DNA of 64,000 bases from Hypomyces perniciosus (Eukaryota; Ascomycota; Sordariomycetes; Hypocreales; Hypocreaceae): the NCBI GenBank assembly GCA_008477525.1, contig SPDT01000004.1, forward strand, positions 3,720,001 through 3,784,000. The letters run 5' to 3'. This document shows, one piece after another, positions 45,042 to 56,823 of the stretch; the stretch's first letter is position 1; each line of letters opens with the position of its first letter. The notes under the pieces were generated by a model. That model saw only the letters and a program-made list of their open reading frames with translations. It was not told where the DNA came from and made no database searches. The position numbers and the translations under genes were made by a program.

Positions 45042-46453
45042 CGTGAGAGGTGGTGGGAAGATGCAACGTGTGGTGGTGGATGATGGCCAAATACCTCTGC
45101 AGGAAGAGCAGTGAGAAGAAGAGGGAAAAAACAGAGGGAGCGATAAACACAGTCATAGCATCACAAAGAAAACGCTCAGAGTCGAAAATCTAATGCTCAA
45201 AGCCCATCGGTTCTTTGTCCAGCTGGTGGCCAGTCGTCGGCACTCCCCATGGCGGCTGGCAGCTGGCAGCGCCTTGCGGACCGCGTCGCGATCCCTTCTC
45301 ATGCTCGGGCTCATTCCTCCTTTCTAAGCGGGAAAAAACACACATCTCTCGAGCAGTTGGGAAAATAAAAATAAACGTCGACTCACCTCAACCAACATGG
45401 TCCTTTACTTTCCTCCTCTTGATCGCCCGGAGAGCGATGGGCAGAATAGAATGTGTGGCAAATCCGGTTTTCCCTACAAAAAAAAAATCCAACAAAAAAG
45501 GGTCGCGAATCCCTCTCGGACACCGCAGGCGGCGAAAACGGCCACAGGAGGCGGTGTAAATCGAGAGAGGGGGCAGAGCCGGAAAGAATTGGGCAGACAC
45601 AGAACGTCGACGGCGTTTCGACGATGCTGAATAAAATAAAGAAAAATAGAGAAGAGACGTGAAAGACAAAAGAGGCGTGAGTTTGTTGTGAGGCTCTCGC
45701 TCTTGGGACTTCTCTCTTCTCAGGCCTACTATTATTACCCACTCGTCATCCACGCTACTTTGATTAGCCTTGCCTGCCTGCCTTCCTGCCAGCGCCCTTG
45801 CTTGCTTTGCTTTGCTTTGCCGCTCCCTTGTTGGCGAGACAAACATGGGAAAGATACGTACTTTCCGCAAAACGCCACTGCAACCCTAACCCTTGGCAAC
45901 GTGGCATACCATACCTTATTTCTCCGTACTAGATACGAAGTAGATACTATCTACCTTATGTAGTATTAGCACTCCGTAGTAATCACATACTCGTACCCAT
46001 CGTGGGACGACATCCATCATTCAAGCTTTTACAAATTTTACAAAGTAAACCACTAATACGAATAATCAACACCATCTCTCTCTCTCTCCCTCATTGTGCA
46101 CTCAACGTTCGTCTAATAACATTTTTTATTCTTAGATTATGGGGGGTTCGTGAACCTGATGCTCTTAAACGCTACCTCCTCCTAGGAAACACCACTTGGT
46201 GTCTTTCCCATCACGCTCTCCGATCTTTGTGTGTCTTGGATCGATCCTTCGACCAGATCGGTTTAGCGCAGAACGTCGGTATGTGGGTTTGTGCGGGTTG
46301 GGGGTTGGGTAGTGATAGGAGTGTAAGCATCGCTGCGTTGGTAGAACGCCGATGCCGCTGTCTGGTCTGGTCTGGTAGTATGGAAGGGATTGGGACGTGG
46401 GGAAGCAACGAGCATCGGCCACGGGTTGACGGTCGACTCAGAGAAATATCGGC
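45042..46453. other. intergenic region between TAF14 and YRB1
   Basis: TAF14 promoter side at the low end and YRB1 3' flank at the high end. The frames here lack ATG starts or domains. Variants of the dispersed motif occur near 45925-45975. Confidence 0.55.
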
Positions 46454-47551
46454 TTAAGCGGCAGCGGGGGCCTCGGCGGGTTCCTCCTTGTCCTTCTTGA
46501 AGAGCCCCTCGCTGTCCTTCTGGGCCTTCTCGAAAGCATCCTTGAAGAGGGTGGCGTCTAGTCACACGGCGAGTTAGCACCAACATGATTTTGCACGAGT
46601 CTGTACAGGTTCAGAGGGCACACATACTCTCAGAGTTGGCGAATCGGATAGCCAGGGTAACGGCCTCAGGCTCGCCGTCGCTGACATCAGCAGCAGCGTT
46701 CCAAACCCAGCTTCGGTCAGAGCCAACGTTTGGCGACAGCTTGATCTCCGGGACAACTGCGCACTGGTCAATAAAACTCGGCTCGATATGATAATGTCAG
46801 GAACCCCGGTCGCCCCAGTGCCTCCAGGATCAGCGGGCCAAGGGGCTGTGGGGACAAACGTACTGTAGTGGTTCGCGCAGACCTTCAAGGTCTTCTCCCG
46901 ACGCATGACCAGTCTGATCTTGCCGCCCTCCTTGTGCTTCAACAGCCTGACATCGCCAGTTCCTCGCTCCTTCCACTCGCCACCAGTGGGCGCCTCCTCT
47001 CCGTCCTTCTTGGGGGGCTTGACGAACTTGAACAGCTTGGCGCGCATCTTGAAGAGCTGCTCCTCGAACTCCTCGTTGGTCCTGACGTCGACCTTCTCGG
47101 TCAGCTTGATGACGGGCTCGAAGTGGACATCTTCGCTCTCGGGGGCCTCCTCCTATTGATATGGGTTAGCATATTTCGTCGAGTCGTTCCTCGGTGCCAT
47201 ATCGACATACCTCCTCGCCCTTGGCCTCTCGCTGAGCCTTTGCGCTTCCAGAGTTATCGCCACGGTCCTCATCATCCTTCTTCTCCTTCTTTTCGCCACC
47301 GCCGAACATCGAGAACACCGCCGAAGAGATCACCGGGGCGGTGGGAGCCTACATGCCATCGCAAGTCAGAAACAGATCGTCCACGCTCGACAAACGCATA
47401 TGCTGGGAAAGCCGCGCACAGACAAAGTGCGGGCATAGTGGGGGGGGCAACAGAGGGCAAGAAACAGCAAGACGCAGGAGTGCTGCCAGTAGAATCATAC
47501 CTCAACCTTGGTCTCCTCGACCTTGGGCTCGGTAGCGTCGGTAGAAGACAT
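46454..47551 (-). CDS. yrb1: Ran-binding protein 1 (Yrb1)
   Basis: Binds RanGTP and works with RanGAP to end nuclear export complexes in the cytoplasm. Five exons on the minus strand, 47551-47501, 47348-47211, 47152-46864, 46756-46628 and 46557-46454, give 236 residues. After an acidic, Lys/Glu-rich leader come the Ran-binding domain blocks [86 protein letters not shown] and [20 protein letters not shown]. All four splices are GT/AG, and introns 3 and 4 split codons exactly. The tail is acidic and Ala-rich ([10 protein letters not shown]). Confidence 0.95.
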
Positions 47552-48142
47552 CTTGTCAACGGTGAGTCGTTTCCGGGATATCAAAAATCTGCCACGGCGA
47601 GAAGAAACATGCGTTAGTCATGGCAGCCCAAACCCACCACGCACTCCTCCCTATCAGGGAAACGACGCTGTTCCCTCGATTCCCGGGTCTCGTCAACGAC
47701 TCACAAGAGTTAATATATGGCTCAAGAAGCGCTTTGTCGCAGAAGGGTATTTTTTTGCTTTGCACTGAAATAGTGGGATGTATGGTAAAAGTTGGTCGAG
47801 GGGTTGCCTTGTGCCAGGAAGTGGGAGCGAAAGAGCTTGCGTGCCCCTCACTCATAACAATAGCGGGGGGGGAATTTGGTCAGATAGCGTCCGCGGCCTT
47901 TTTGTTTTCGCTGATTGGGGGTTTGCTTTGAGGCCAGCCAAGGTCACTTCACTGCAAATTTTCGCCCAGGAGGTACCTTTTGTCCCGAAGATCTCCCTGA
48001 TTCACTCCCTCCCTAAAAAAAAACAGCGCGTGAACAAGCCGTCTGTTGTGACGGCGTCAGGGGTCCAATACTAACACTACTACTCCGTACATAGTACTCC
48101 GTAATCAGGGGCGCATTCTCCATGAAATGAGAAAACACACGC

Positions 48143-48160
48143 GTACTCCGTACGGAGTAC
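48143..48160. repeat. 18-bp perfect palindrome GTACTCCGTACGGAGTAC
   Basis: Two copies of the dispersed 10-mer, in opposite directions, share a central GTAC and form a perfect palindrome. Confidence 0.9.
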
Positions 48161-48632
48161 TCCATTCCATAATATCAGTCAGCTCGTGAGGCTCGCATGC
48201 AGGGTCTCCCATTTTCCATCTCTTTTAAAATGATTTTTTATTTTTATTTATATTTATATTTTTTTCAGAATCTCTCGATTTTGCACCGCTGTCTAGCGCC
48301 ATTATCAAGAGTCGTTTGTTTTTAGTGACCAAGTAGTAGTCATGCTCCGGCGTATCACTGCCCATCTCACCGCTTCCATGCTCTTCCAATCCATAGTAGA
48401 GCCTGACTCAAGTGAACAGGTCAGCAAGCCATGACCGAGTGCGAGCATTTCCCTTGAGTCGTCGAGTCAAAGTCATAATATATACATTATTCCCTAGTAA
48501 TAATAGATACTATCAGAAAAGAAGCACATTGGGACGCACAAGACACAAGCTATACTCCATATTACGTCAAGGCACGGTTCAGAGAGCATCGTCTCATTAC
48601 CTCATTTATGTAATGATAGCCTGACATAGAGC

Positions 48633-48659
48633 AGTGTGTGTCTGTGTGTGTGTGTGTGT
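48633..48659. repeat. (GT)n microsatellite
   Basis: A GT dinucleotide run with one TC interruption, downstream of the membrane protein gene. Confidence 0.9.
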
Positions 48660-48859
48660 CGTTAAAAGAAATATCCCCCAAATCGTAAGCAACTCATAAA
48701 GGAACCCATAAACTCCATCCAGTTCAGTCCAGTCCTGTCCGTTTCCCCAGGACTCCGACAATACAATGTGTTCCAATCCGCCAAACCGCCCTAGAAAGTA
48801 AAATCAAATCATTCACGCTTTCGTCATCCCTGACTACGGGCGAGCATCTTTCTTTCCCC

Positions 48860-50764
48860 TTACTGGCTCTTACCCATAAACTTGGACCATAGCCGTTGTG
48901 CCGGCTGGGTCACATCCTCGTAACGCTTTCTTCTCTCTTGACTGGCCTCCTTGGCCTCTGCGTGCTTGTTGGCTACAAAGGTCTTGGCCTTGCGCTGGTA
49001 CTCGTCGCGTGCTTCCTGTCGGCCAGTAGCCTTGAGCCACCAGATCTTGGCTGAGATTTGAGCATCCAAAAGCTGAAGCTGGAGGTGATTCTGAACATCT
49101 TCCACCGTGGATAAGTGTTTGGAAGCCTGCTGTGTAGCGGTATCGATCTTGTTCGCAATCTCCTCGGTAGCACCCTTGAAACGGGTGAAGGCGCCAGATG
49201 CAATATTCTCCCAAGACTGGCGTGTGTCGAAGAACTTGGAACTAAACTTCTTGACGACAGTCTCCGAGGCCGATTGGACATTCTGGCAAAAGTTTTGGCA
49301 AACCGACTCCAGCGACCTCTTGGCTTCTTCAATGGCCCGTTCTGCCTCCTGAGCAGCGGCAGGCACGAGTCCAGAAAGGTCCTGGGCAAGATTCATGGTC
49401 CTCTCATAAGCCTCTTCCATTAGGCCCTTGCCAAAGTGAACCTTAACCACTTTGTGAACCTTTGGACGGCATGTAGTCTCAAGGACGAGGCTGACAATGC
49501 CATAAACCTCCTTCTTGGCAAACTTTAGAAGCATGCCCTCGTCTACCGGAGACATGGTGGTGTCGATGGGAATATCGCCTCTCTTGGCCGTCACACTCAA
49601 GCAGCTCTTTGCGAGCCATGTCTTCTTGATGCCCTGGGGAATATGAATCAAAATATCGTTGTGCGCCTCGGGAGTGAATGAGATGACTGGCTTCTTTGCA
49701 CCGAAGATCCACTCCTCTGAGGGGCCATCTCCGACGGGAATGAGGCCCACGCCGCTGGTCGAGGTTGAATAGGTAGAAGAGGTCGTGTGTGATGCAACGG
49801 CGGTTGCGACAATAGGTGTTGCCGTGGACACATTGCGCACGCTGGTAAACGAATCCGCCTTTTGTGGCGTGTTATAGACGATGGGCAGAACCAAAGCAAT
49901 GGCAACAACAAAAATGAGACCAGGAAGAGCTGTGTAGAGCGCCTCCGTGAAGTAGTCTCTGATTCGGTCATCCATCTCCCAAAACTGGGCAGTGATTTGA
50001 CTCCAATTCGACCGAGCTCCCTTGGAGGCAGATTGTGGGTCATGCACAGCTCGCCCAACAAGCCTGCTTGCCTCCGGGGATGGGGGCAGAGAAGGTGTCT
50101 TCAGGCTCTGCTGTGTGTACTCAATCGAGGATCGAGAGCGGGCCTCATGTTCAGAGTCGGAGAGAGACTGAATAGTAGGCTCATTGGTAGCCTGCGACGC
50201 AGACATGATGGTGTCCTCATGAGCTTCATCGTCATCTTCGTCTTCATCGTCGTCGTCGTCGTCCTCCTCTTCTTCTTCCTCTTCTTCATGATCAGGTGTT
50301 GCTGGACGATACGCCTCTGATTCGTCAATAATGGATTCGTCATCGTAGATCTGCTCTGTGCCGGCTAGGCTATGGACATCGTCAGGCCGACGGAGGTCAA
50401 GCGAGCTGATGGATTCGCTCATGGATGCATAGTGGTCATCCTGCGACTCGATGTCGGTATTGGCGCCAGAGATGAGCTCATATGTGGACTCGGACAGGCC
50501 GGTGTCCTCGGTTGTAGTGGTGAGACGCATGATATCAGGGTTGCTGCTTGACACCCAGTTGGCAAGCTGTTTGTTCCCCAGCGGCTTTGGGAATCGGAGT
50601 GTTGGCTCTGAAGCGGAGAGACTATTTTGCGGCGGGGGCGTCGAGGTCGAGGTCGGCGCAGGGAAAGAAGCCGAGGGATCGTGAAGCCGGGCAGGCAAGC
50701 TATCACGGCGATTCGTAGGTGGTGGTGGTGATGGCGAGGAATCCGATGTATCCTGCTGTTCCAT
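48860..50764 (-). CDS. single-pass membrane protein with acidic cytosolic N-terminus, unnamed
   Basis: An intronless 634-residue protein that I do not recognise by name. Residues 1-270 are disordered, Ser/Pro-rich and then very acidic (a Glu/Asp run at about 160-182). They carry SESTYELISG, in which Tyr95-Glu-Leu-Ile98 fits the Atg8-interacting (LIR/AIM) pattern with nearby acidic and Ser residues. One strong membrane segment lies at about 275-297 (ALPGLIFVVAIALVLPIVYN). The remaining 330 residues contain a beta-rich part (WIFGAKKPVISFTPEAHNDI) and then long amphipathic helices (about 440-620) ending in a basic tail. The layout resembles ER or nuclear-envelope autophagy receptors such as Atg39, but no sequence match is claimed. 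A nuclear-envelope structural protein is an alternative. Confidence 0.85.
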   Translation of the reverse strand: MEQQDTSDSSPSPPPPTNRRDSLPARLHDPSASFPAPTSTSTPPPQNSLSASEPTLRFPKPLGNKQLANWVSSSNPDIMRLTTTTEDTGLSESTYELISGANTDIESQDDHYASMSESISSLDLRRPDDVHSLAGTEQIYDDESIIDESEAYRPATPDHEEEEEEEEDDDDDDEDEDDDEAHEDTIMSASQATNEPTIQSLSDSEHEARSRSSIEYTQQSLKTPSLPPSPEASRLVGRAVHDPQSASKGARSNWSQITAQFWEMDDRIRDYFTEALYTALPGLIFVVAIALVLPIVYNTPQKADSFTSVRNVSTATPIVATAVASHTTSSTYSTSTSGVGLIPVGDGPSEEWIFGAKKPVISFTPEAHNDILIHIPQGIKKTWLAKSCLSVTAKRGDIPIDTTMSPVDEGMLLKFAKKEVYGIVSLVLETTCRPKVHKVVKVHFGKGLMEEAYERTMNLAQDLSGLVPAAAQEAERAIEEAKRSLESVCQNFCQNVQSASETVVKKFSSKFFDTRQSWENIASGAFTRFKGATEEIANKIDTATQQASKHLSTVEDVQNHLQLQLLDAQISAKIWWLKATGRQEARDEYQRKAKTFVANKHAEAKEASQERRKRYEDVTQPAQRLWSKFMGKSQ

Positions 50765-53205
50765 AACGAGGTGAACCTGGTCAGCGCGGGGACCCTCTCA
50801 CGTCAAGGCGATAGCTCGTCGGCCGGCCATATGGATCAAGCCGTGGGTGAGAAAGCTGTATTAAGCGAGGGGCACGAAGTAGATGGAGAGAGGAAGCGAC
50901 GTGCGGGAGATGTGAAGGTGAGGGGAGAGATCAGTGGAGGATGGCAAGCAGGCCTCTCGAGGTGATAGAAAGAAGCACAGCAATGTTGGAAGAAGATGCG
51001 AAAGAACTAACCACCACCATATAGAGTGAATACCGGGAGGTCAAAGAAGAAAAGGAGATCAAGAAGAGGAGATAGAAGACAAAGGACCAGACTAAGAACC
51101 CCCGACCCGAGCGTCATCCGAGAGTTTCAAGGCTGAGCGGGAACCTGAGGCTGCCTGATGGCTTTGAGATGGACTATTAGAGGTAGGCGGGCGGAGGAGG
51201 TGGGGTAACCGGATAGGCAAATACATGGATCTTGAACGAGTCACTACCACATGACCTATAAAGGCGGCTGCATTAAATAGATGGCGAGGAAAAATCGGGA
51301 GGGGGGGGATAAGACAGACAGACGTCTTAGAAAGGTCTGTCTGTTGCGGGAGAGATATATACATACGAGAAGAAAAATTAATTTTTTTTGGTTCCTCTGC
51401 TTTGTGCAGATATGCGCGTCCCTAGCATAAGCTTTGCGCAGGCCGTGAGGTTTGTTTGGCGCAGCGATGCAAGATGCCACCGAATATCAAAAGATCAATG
51501 ATGCGGATTAGATGGATGGCGGGGTTCGCGTTTGAGTGGCGGGCGAGGGGCAGCCATCGAGGGGCTGATAGCAGCAGCAGTATAGTTATTTATTTAGAAT
51601 GGAGTCGAGACAAGCTGTCTCGCAACGTGGTTGGCAGATATCGGGTCTCGTAGAAGCTCGGATATCCAGTAGGACGAATGAATGATGATCAGGAGGCCGG
51701 ATGACTTTAGCCTTTTCGCAGTGTCGATGCGAATGGGAACCTTGACAGGACAGATACTATGTATGTACGAAGTATTGCGACTATTACACGCGTCGTCATG
51801 TTGCGTTCACTTTGCGCGAGATGGACTGCATAAGCTGGTGCGATTCACAGAGGAGTCGCACGACTGATTCCTTGTCGCAGAAGTTATTCATTCATACTCG
51901 GTACTGTACGGGTAGAGAAGACCCTGGAGCGCCTGAGACATTCACCAACCAGCAAGATAAGCCAAGCAGTAGTAGTAGTAGTACATACTAAGAATACATA
52001 CAACCATAATGATAAGAATGACGAATCCCTCGCGCATACGTCAATGTACATGCGGAAGCCTATGTGGACCCCAAACTGAAGTCTCCGCCAGAGTGGGGGG
52101 TTCCGTGACCATAATGCGGGGATGCAGAGTCGTGAACACTTTCACGATACTACTACTAATACCAGCCTTGACGACTACTACTACTATCTTTAATACTACT
52201 AGCTACCCGGCTTTTAAAGATCCGACTTGCATCTACTATTAGGCAGGTATCTTAAGGCTGACGAGGCCCAAAGAATGACTGTATCTATCCCGGAAAATGC
52301 CTCAAGTCTCACGGAGCCCAACTTTTCACCGAAAAGTATCCATTCATGGCGAGGCTCTAAAAGCCTCCTCCGCCTCTAATGCTCCTCTCAATATCCGTTC
52401 AACAAATCAGACAGCCTACAGAAAATAGACCGTTGGTGTTTACATCAGCCACTCATCATCAAAGTCGTCCTTGACAGGTTAAAGTAGTTTGGTAGTCTAG
52501 CATGGCGCACACATACTGTCCACATACGGAATCGATGTACATGATCTCTCCCCAATCAAGCGAATGGGCTGCAGTAGCACCTCGATTTCTCACTTTCAGC
52601 CAACACACTTTTCATCTCGTGGCAAGTTTTCTCAAAAAGTGTCCATTTCATCTAAAACTGGTGTTCCCAAGCATCCAGCTAACCTACATAGTCAAACCCC
52701 GCTGCGTAGAAGTAGTAGTAGTATTCCATATCCCATAAACCCATCCATCATCCCAGCATACCAAAATAAATGGAAATAAAATACAAAGAGGGAAAAGAAA
52801 AGGAAAGAAAGAAAAGGAAAGGGAAAAAAGAAAAAAGAGGTCCCTTTCTATAAAATTTTTGTTCTTGTTTTCCTAGTCTCCGCAAACTCCGTGTCGGCCG
52901 AGTATAAAAAGAACCCGAAAGAAGAAAGCCATGAAGGAGCTTCCCCACGGACCAGAAAATGATCCTAGCACTATCATGGGGAAAAAAGAAAGAAGAAATT
53001 CTCCAGGAGACCGGGGTATCGTTACAAGACAAGACATGGGGGAAAAAGTTCGGAACGGAATAGACGTCGTACCAGGGGCGGGGCCGGCCCAAAGTTGAGA
53101 CAGTGGTCTCGGTCGTAATAGAGCCATGTCATAGACTCGTGACAGCAGAGAGATTGAATCATAGAGAGAGACAGAAAGGTGAAAGAGTCGTGAGGACGTG
53201 CAGGT
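50765..53205. other. intergenic region between the membrane protein and phosducin-like genes
   Basis: No gene is supported. It includes the promoter of the membrane protein gene (50,770-51,500), AGT triplet runs near 51,968-51,984 and a purine-rich stretch at 52,780-52,840. It ends with the phosducin gene 3' flank. Confidence 0.55.
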
Positions 53206-54126
53206 TTATAGCACACCATGATTTCTGAAAATCGTCTCGAGCGATTCGGGCCCAAAGTTGTCATCATCTGGCATCAACTCGATGATACCGGTGAGATTGG
53301 CGACCAGGTCTCCTTGATTCCGGTATGCCAGGATGGCAGGCACAGCAGCGTTGTCGAATTCAATCTCTTCGTAGTGAATTTTGACAAAATGAGCAGATGG
53401 GTTTTTTGTGACGAGCGGTCGTATCGCCGATTCAATGGTTGCCGAGACCTCGCACTATCAGATCTCCGTTAGCATATGGTATGATTCTTCAGGTCGTATA
53501 AGAGCAAGGCTGCATACCTCATGGTCGTAGACAAAGACAACGACAGTAGTCTCCCTCCCCACCTTCTCAATGGCATCCAGATATCCGAGCGCATCAACCT
53601 CGTCCATCCGTCCATAGATCCTCACACTAGGGCTGGTCCTCCTGGTGCGCACCGCGCGGTTCGCATCCCTCTCCAACTCCCGTCTCCTCGCCTCGCGCCA
53701 CTGCTGCAAAAACTCTTCCTCATCCGAGGCATCGCCCCCACTAGACACATCCTCATCCGTCTCGCTCTCGCTCTTGGCGCCATTCTGCGCCGCTGCTGTG
53801 GCACCAAAGATGCTCCTCCGGGCAGTCCTCGCACGATTAACCCACTTCGTCTTGCGCGCAGACTCGTAGCTCCTGGCATCTGCAATGACACCCTTGACGC
53901 CGGTGGAGCGGCCGCTGTCAAAGGACACCGGGGGGAGCCTGAGCTCTGTAGCTCCGGTGGGCATACGCATAGCTTCTTCGATCTCTGCGTTGCGGTATGC
54001 TTCGTCTTCGGATAGTTCGGGGTCGGCTTGGGACTCCGGGTCGTTGCGGTCTTCGGGGTGGACCGTGTCTCGATGGGTATTGCTTGCGACAAGCTTGTCG
54101 AACTCTTCTTGAGCTGGAGTAGACAT
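53206..54126 (-). CDS. phosducin-like protein (G-beta cochaperone family)
   Basis: Phosducin-like proteins help the CCT chaperonin to fold and assemble G-beta/gamma. In Cryphonectria the member BDM-1, and in Aspergillus PhnA, are needed for G-beta accumulation. Exons on the minus strand are 54126-53518 and 53454-53206, giving 285 residues. The N-terminal half is acidic and disordered and contains the phosducin-type EEEFLQQWREARRREL helix. The C-terminal half is a thioredoxin-like fold (PSVRIYGRMDEVDALGYLDA, TTVVVFVYDHECE, HFVKIHYEEIEFDNAAVPAI, AYRNQGDLVANLTGI) without a CxxC redox pair. The 63-nt intron is GT/AG with a CTAAC branch site. The exact subgroup within the family is not settled. 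Confidence 0.9.
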
Positions 54127-56460
54127 GGTGCCGGGTGGGTGGATGAGCTGGCAGTTATATACGAGCAGTAGAAGGATCTCGTTGGACAAAGCCGATGGGA
54201 CAGGGTGTGGAAATTCCAGGCAAGGCGGGCGCTTCTGGAAGAAACGGTACAGGGGTCGATCGTTCGTTGCAGGGACAAAAAAAGAGCTGAGAGAGCGTAC
54301 GTGTGATGATTCAATGACAAGGGGTGGTGAGGCAGAGAGGAGTGAGCGACAGATGTCTGAGCGAAAGAGAGGAAAGAAACCCTAGTCGGCCGTGCCGGGG
54401 GTAAGAGAGTGGGCACAGAAAGAATGGAGCCCTCGGACAAGCAACCCCCTTTCGCCTTTTTTTTTAAGATGCGACACGCGGTTTCAGCACGAGGATCGAA
54501 TGACAGAGGTGCCTTTGGGGATGAATGCATGATTACGGATCACGGAGGGTTGTTGGTGCCTTTGGTGCCGTCCACAGTGGCGGCGCGGGGGCTGTGGCGC
54601 CCCGGGGTTGACGAACAAGGCGCTATCGTACGCCAGGGCTCAGGGGACACAACCAGTCAGCGGATAGCACGATAGGCGATGGATGCTGGAGTTGCATCGA
54701 AACCAAAAAAAAAAACCTGATGAAAAGAGGAATCGCCAACGCTGATCTCGTATTATCGCGTACTCCGTAAAAGCAACTGCATCCGCTAGCCTTTGCTTAA
54801 TTAATCTTTATTAAGGATCTTGGACGTGGAAGTCGTCGGATCACCAGCTTCCAGGCTCCAACTCTAAGCTGGCAACATCGCCACTCTTCTTCCAAACTGA
54901 GACAGAAATGGCACTTTGGGCCTTGGGCACGTTGTGGCGTTCGTCCGGGCATTTGCAGAGTTGACATGACGCATCTGTCATTGGCTGAGCCTGGCTGACT
55001 ATGGACAGACAAAGGCCGCCGCTCAAACATTGAGATTGCCTCTTTGATTCATGACTCCTCAGGTTCGTTCCGTAGGCTCAAACACGGCTTGTCCATTGCA
55101 ACCGTAAGCTCTAATTGTCTTGGTCCTACTACTACTAGTACTACTACTCCGTAAAACTTCGGATATTCCAATGCTCACCTTGACAGCTCGGCACTTGCTC
55201 GTAAGCCGTAACCACAGCCCTTTGGGTCCCCACAATGGTAAAACAGCCCAGAGAGGTTCTGGATAGCTTGTGATGCAGGCCATCCCTTGCCACGTTGTCT
55301 GTCAAACGGGGCCATTCGAGAAACATGCTCATGCGGTCAGCAGTCAGAGAGTTACGCGCGTTGGCGATACAATAGTCTGCAGATATCCGCGGCTATAATA
55401 GCACACATACCTAGTTAGAGGTACCTAGTATGTGATGGCCATGCCGAGATTAGCCAGGCAACAATTGTGGGCTCTTGATCCGCAATACAAGGCACGGTAA
55501 GATCCTTAATCGCGGGATCTGGGCCAATACTCGGACCACTCCCTTATCGATATATCGAGATCGAAAATATCCTCACAAATACATACTACTACTCGTAAAT
55601 CATCACCGCCATGTCGTGACTCGTTTGACAGCAGCAAGCATTGTTCTAGAACCATCACGCATTTCCCTGTCAGAGTATCGTGTCTTCAGCAACGCCAGCC
55701 CGGCCGTTTGACCATCAGACAGCGCACATATCACTGCATCTCGGGGGGCCAACACATACGTATGGATTGGTTTCATGGCGCCCGATCATGCCGGCCATGC
55801 CGCCATCAGCCCATGCTCGAACCACCACTTCAGTCTCCACTATCAAACAGACATTCTCGATAAAGAATGCAGTCAATTGCACGGCATGCCCAAGTTTCAC
55901 AACCTGTCCACGAGTCCTGTCCCTAAATAGAAAACTCATAGAACACGGCTCGTTTCAAGTTTCTTTCTAGCCCCGTTTCATCTTCCCGCACAGCTTGGTC
56001 ATCCCCCTTCCCCTTGTTACCAACTCGGCTTTTTGCTTCAGCCTCGTTCAGTCCCAAACAGGAGGCTTGAATAATAGAGTGTTGTATGTGTGTGTCGCGC
56101 GGACGCCGTTTCATGTCCCCCATGCTATAGACATCCATACGTCGCAATGGCTATAATTCTGAGCTGATGGGATCGCACATGGCCGATGCTTGCAACTATA
56201 AGTCATTCTGATATACGGAGTACAGTCGAAATAGAAATTGGTGATCATGTACTCTGTATAGTTACTCGGTTGAAGGTCCGCCTGATCCAGCTTGTAGGGT
56301 AGGATATCAACTTGTATCCTTGAATCAGTCGCCGAGGTCTGACTGCTCGCAGCTGGATCATCTTACTCAATCTAGTGGATTGTTAGATATCAAAGCCTTC
56401 ATAAGATGTCACTCGAATCTAAAATCTAACCGGGTTGACTGAGTAGAACGGCTTGTCCAT
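54127..56460. other. intergenic region
   Basis: No gene is supported. It contains the phosducin-like gene promoter and several variants of the dispersed motif (TACTCCGTA at 54,760 and 55,147; ATACGGAGTAC near 56,214). Confidence 0.55.
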
Positions 56461-56823
56461 CTACATCGCACACCACATTCTGATACGCTGTGCGATTCGG
56501 TCTGCATATGAATTATCCAGACTTGGCCGACTAAGCCAATTGCAGTCTCGGCAGCGTTGGTGATATACCCTCGCATTGTATTGTCTTCCAGAATACATTC
56601 GTATAGTGATGGCAATCTTCTTGCTGGACCACCCGCCGGTGTCGCATGCGATGTTGTGGCATGTGAATTGGCCCATAACGCAGGTATCGTACACTTTGAA
56701 GCAGCCCCGATCGTCGTCACCTTTGTGGAAGCCAAGGTTGATGCCGTAGTCTTGGAGTTGGATTGACACCTCATCGTGCAACTCCGGATACATGGACCAC
56801 CCCTTTGATCTTTTCGACGGCAT
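56461..56823 (-). CDS. 3CxxC-type zinc-finger protein, C-terminally short
   Basis: A 120-residue single-exon frame. The body GQFTCHNIACDTGGWSSKK, IAITIRMYSGRQYNARVYHQ, RCRDCNWLSRPSLDNSYADR matches the 3CxxC zinc-finger family, which is abundant in sordariomycetes and of unknown function. Relatives continue past the RLKKW-like position and end in a third cysteine pair of the CEGC type. Here the frame stops at RIRMWCAM with TAG, so the last metal-binding pair is missing. I see no clear intron that restores it. It may be a shortened gene or a pseudogene. Confidence 0.7.
   Translation of the reverse strand: MPSKRSKGWSMYPELHDEVSIQLQDYGINLGFHKGDDDRGCFKVYDTCVMGQFTCHNIACDTGGWSSKKIAITIRMYSGRQYNARVYHQRCRDCNWLSRPSLDNSYADRIAQRIRMWCAM

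Larger units (their letters stand above)
47552..48859. other. intergenic region between YRB1 and the membrane protein gene
   Basis: No gene is supported. It contains the YRB1 promoter, three exact TACTCCGTAC-type copies at 48081, 48144 and 48150, and a GT tract. Confidence 0.6.
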
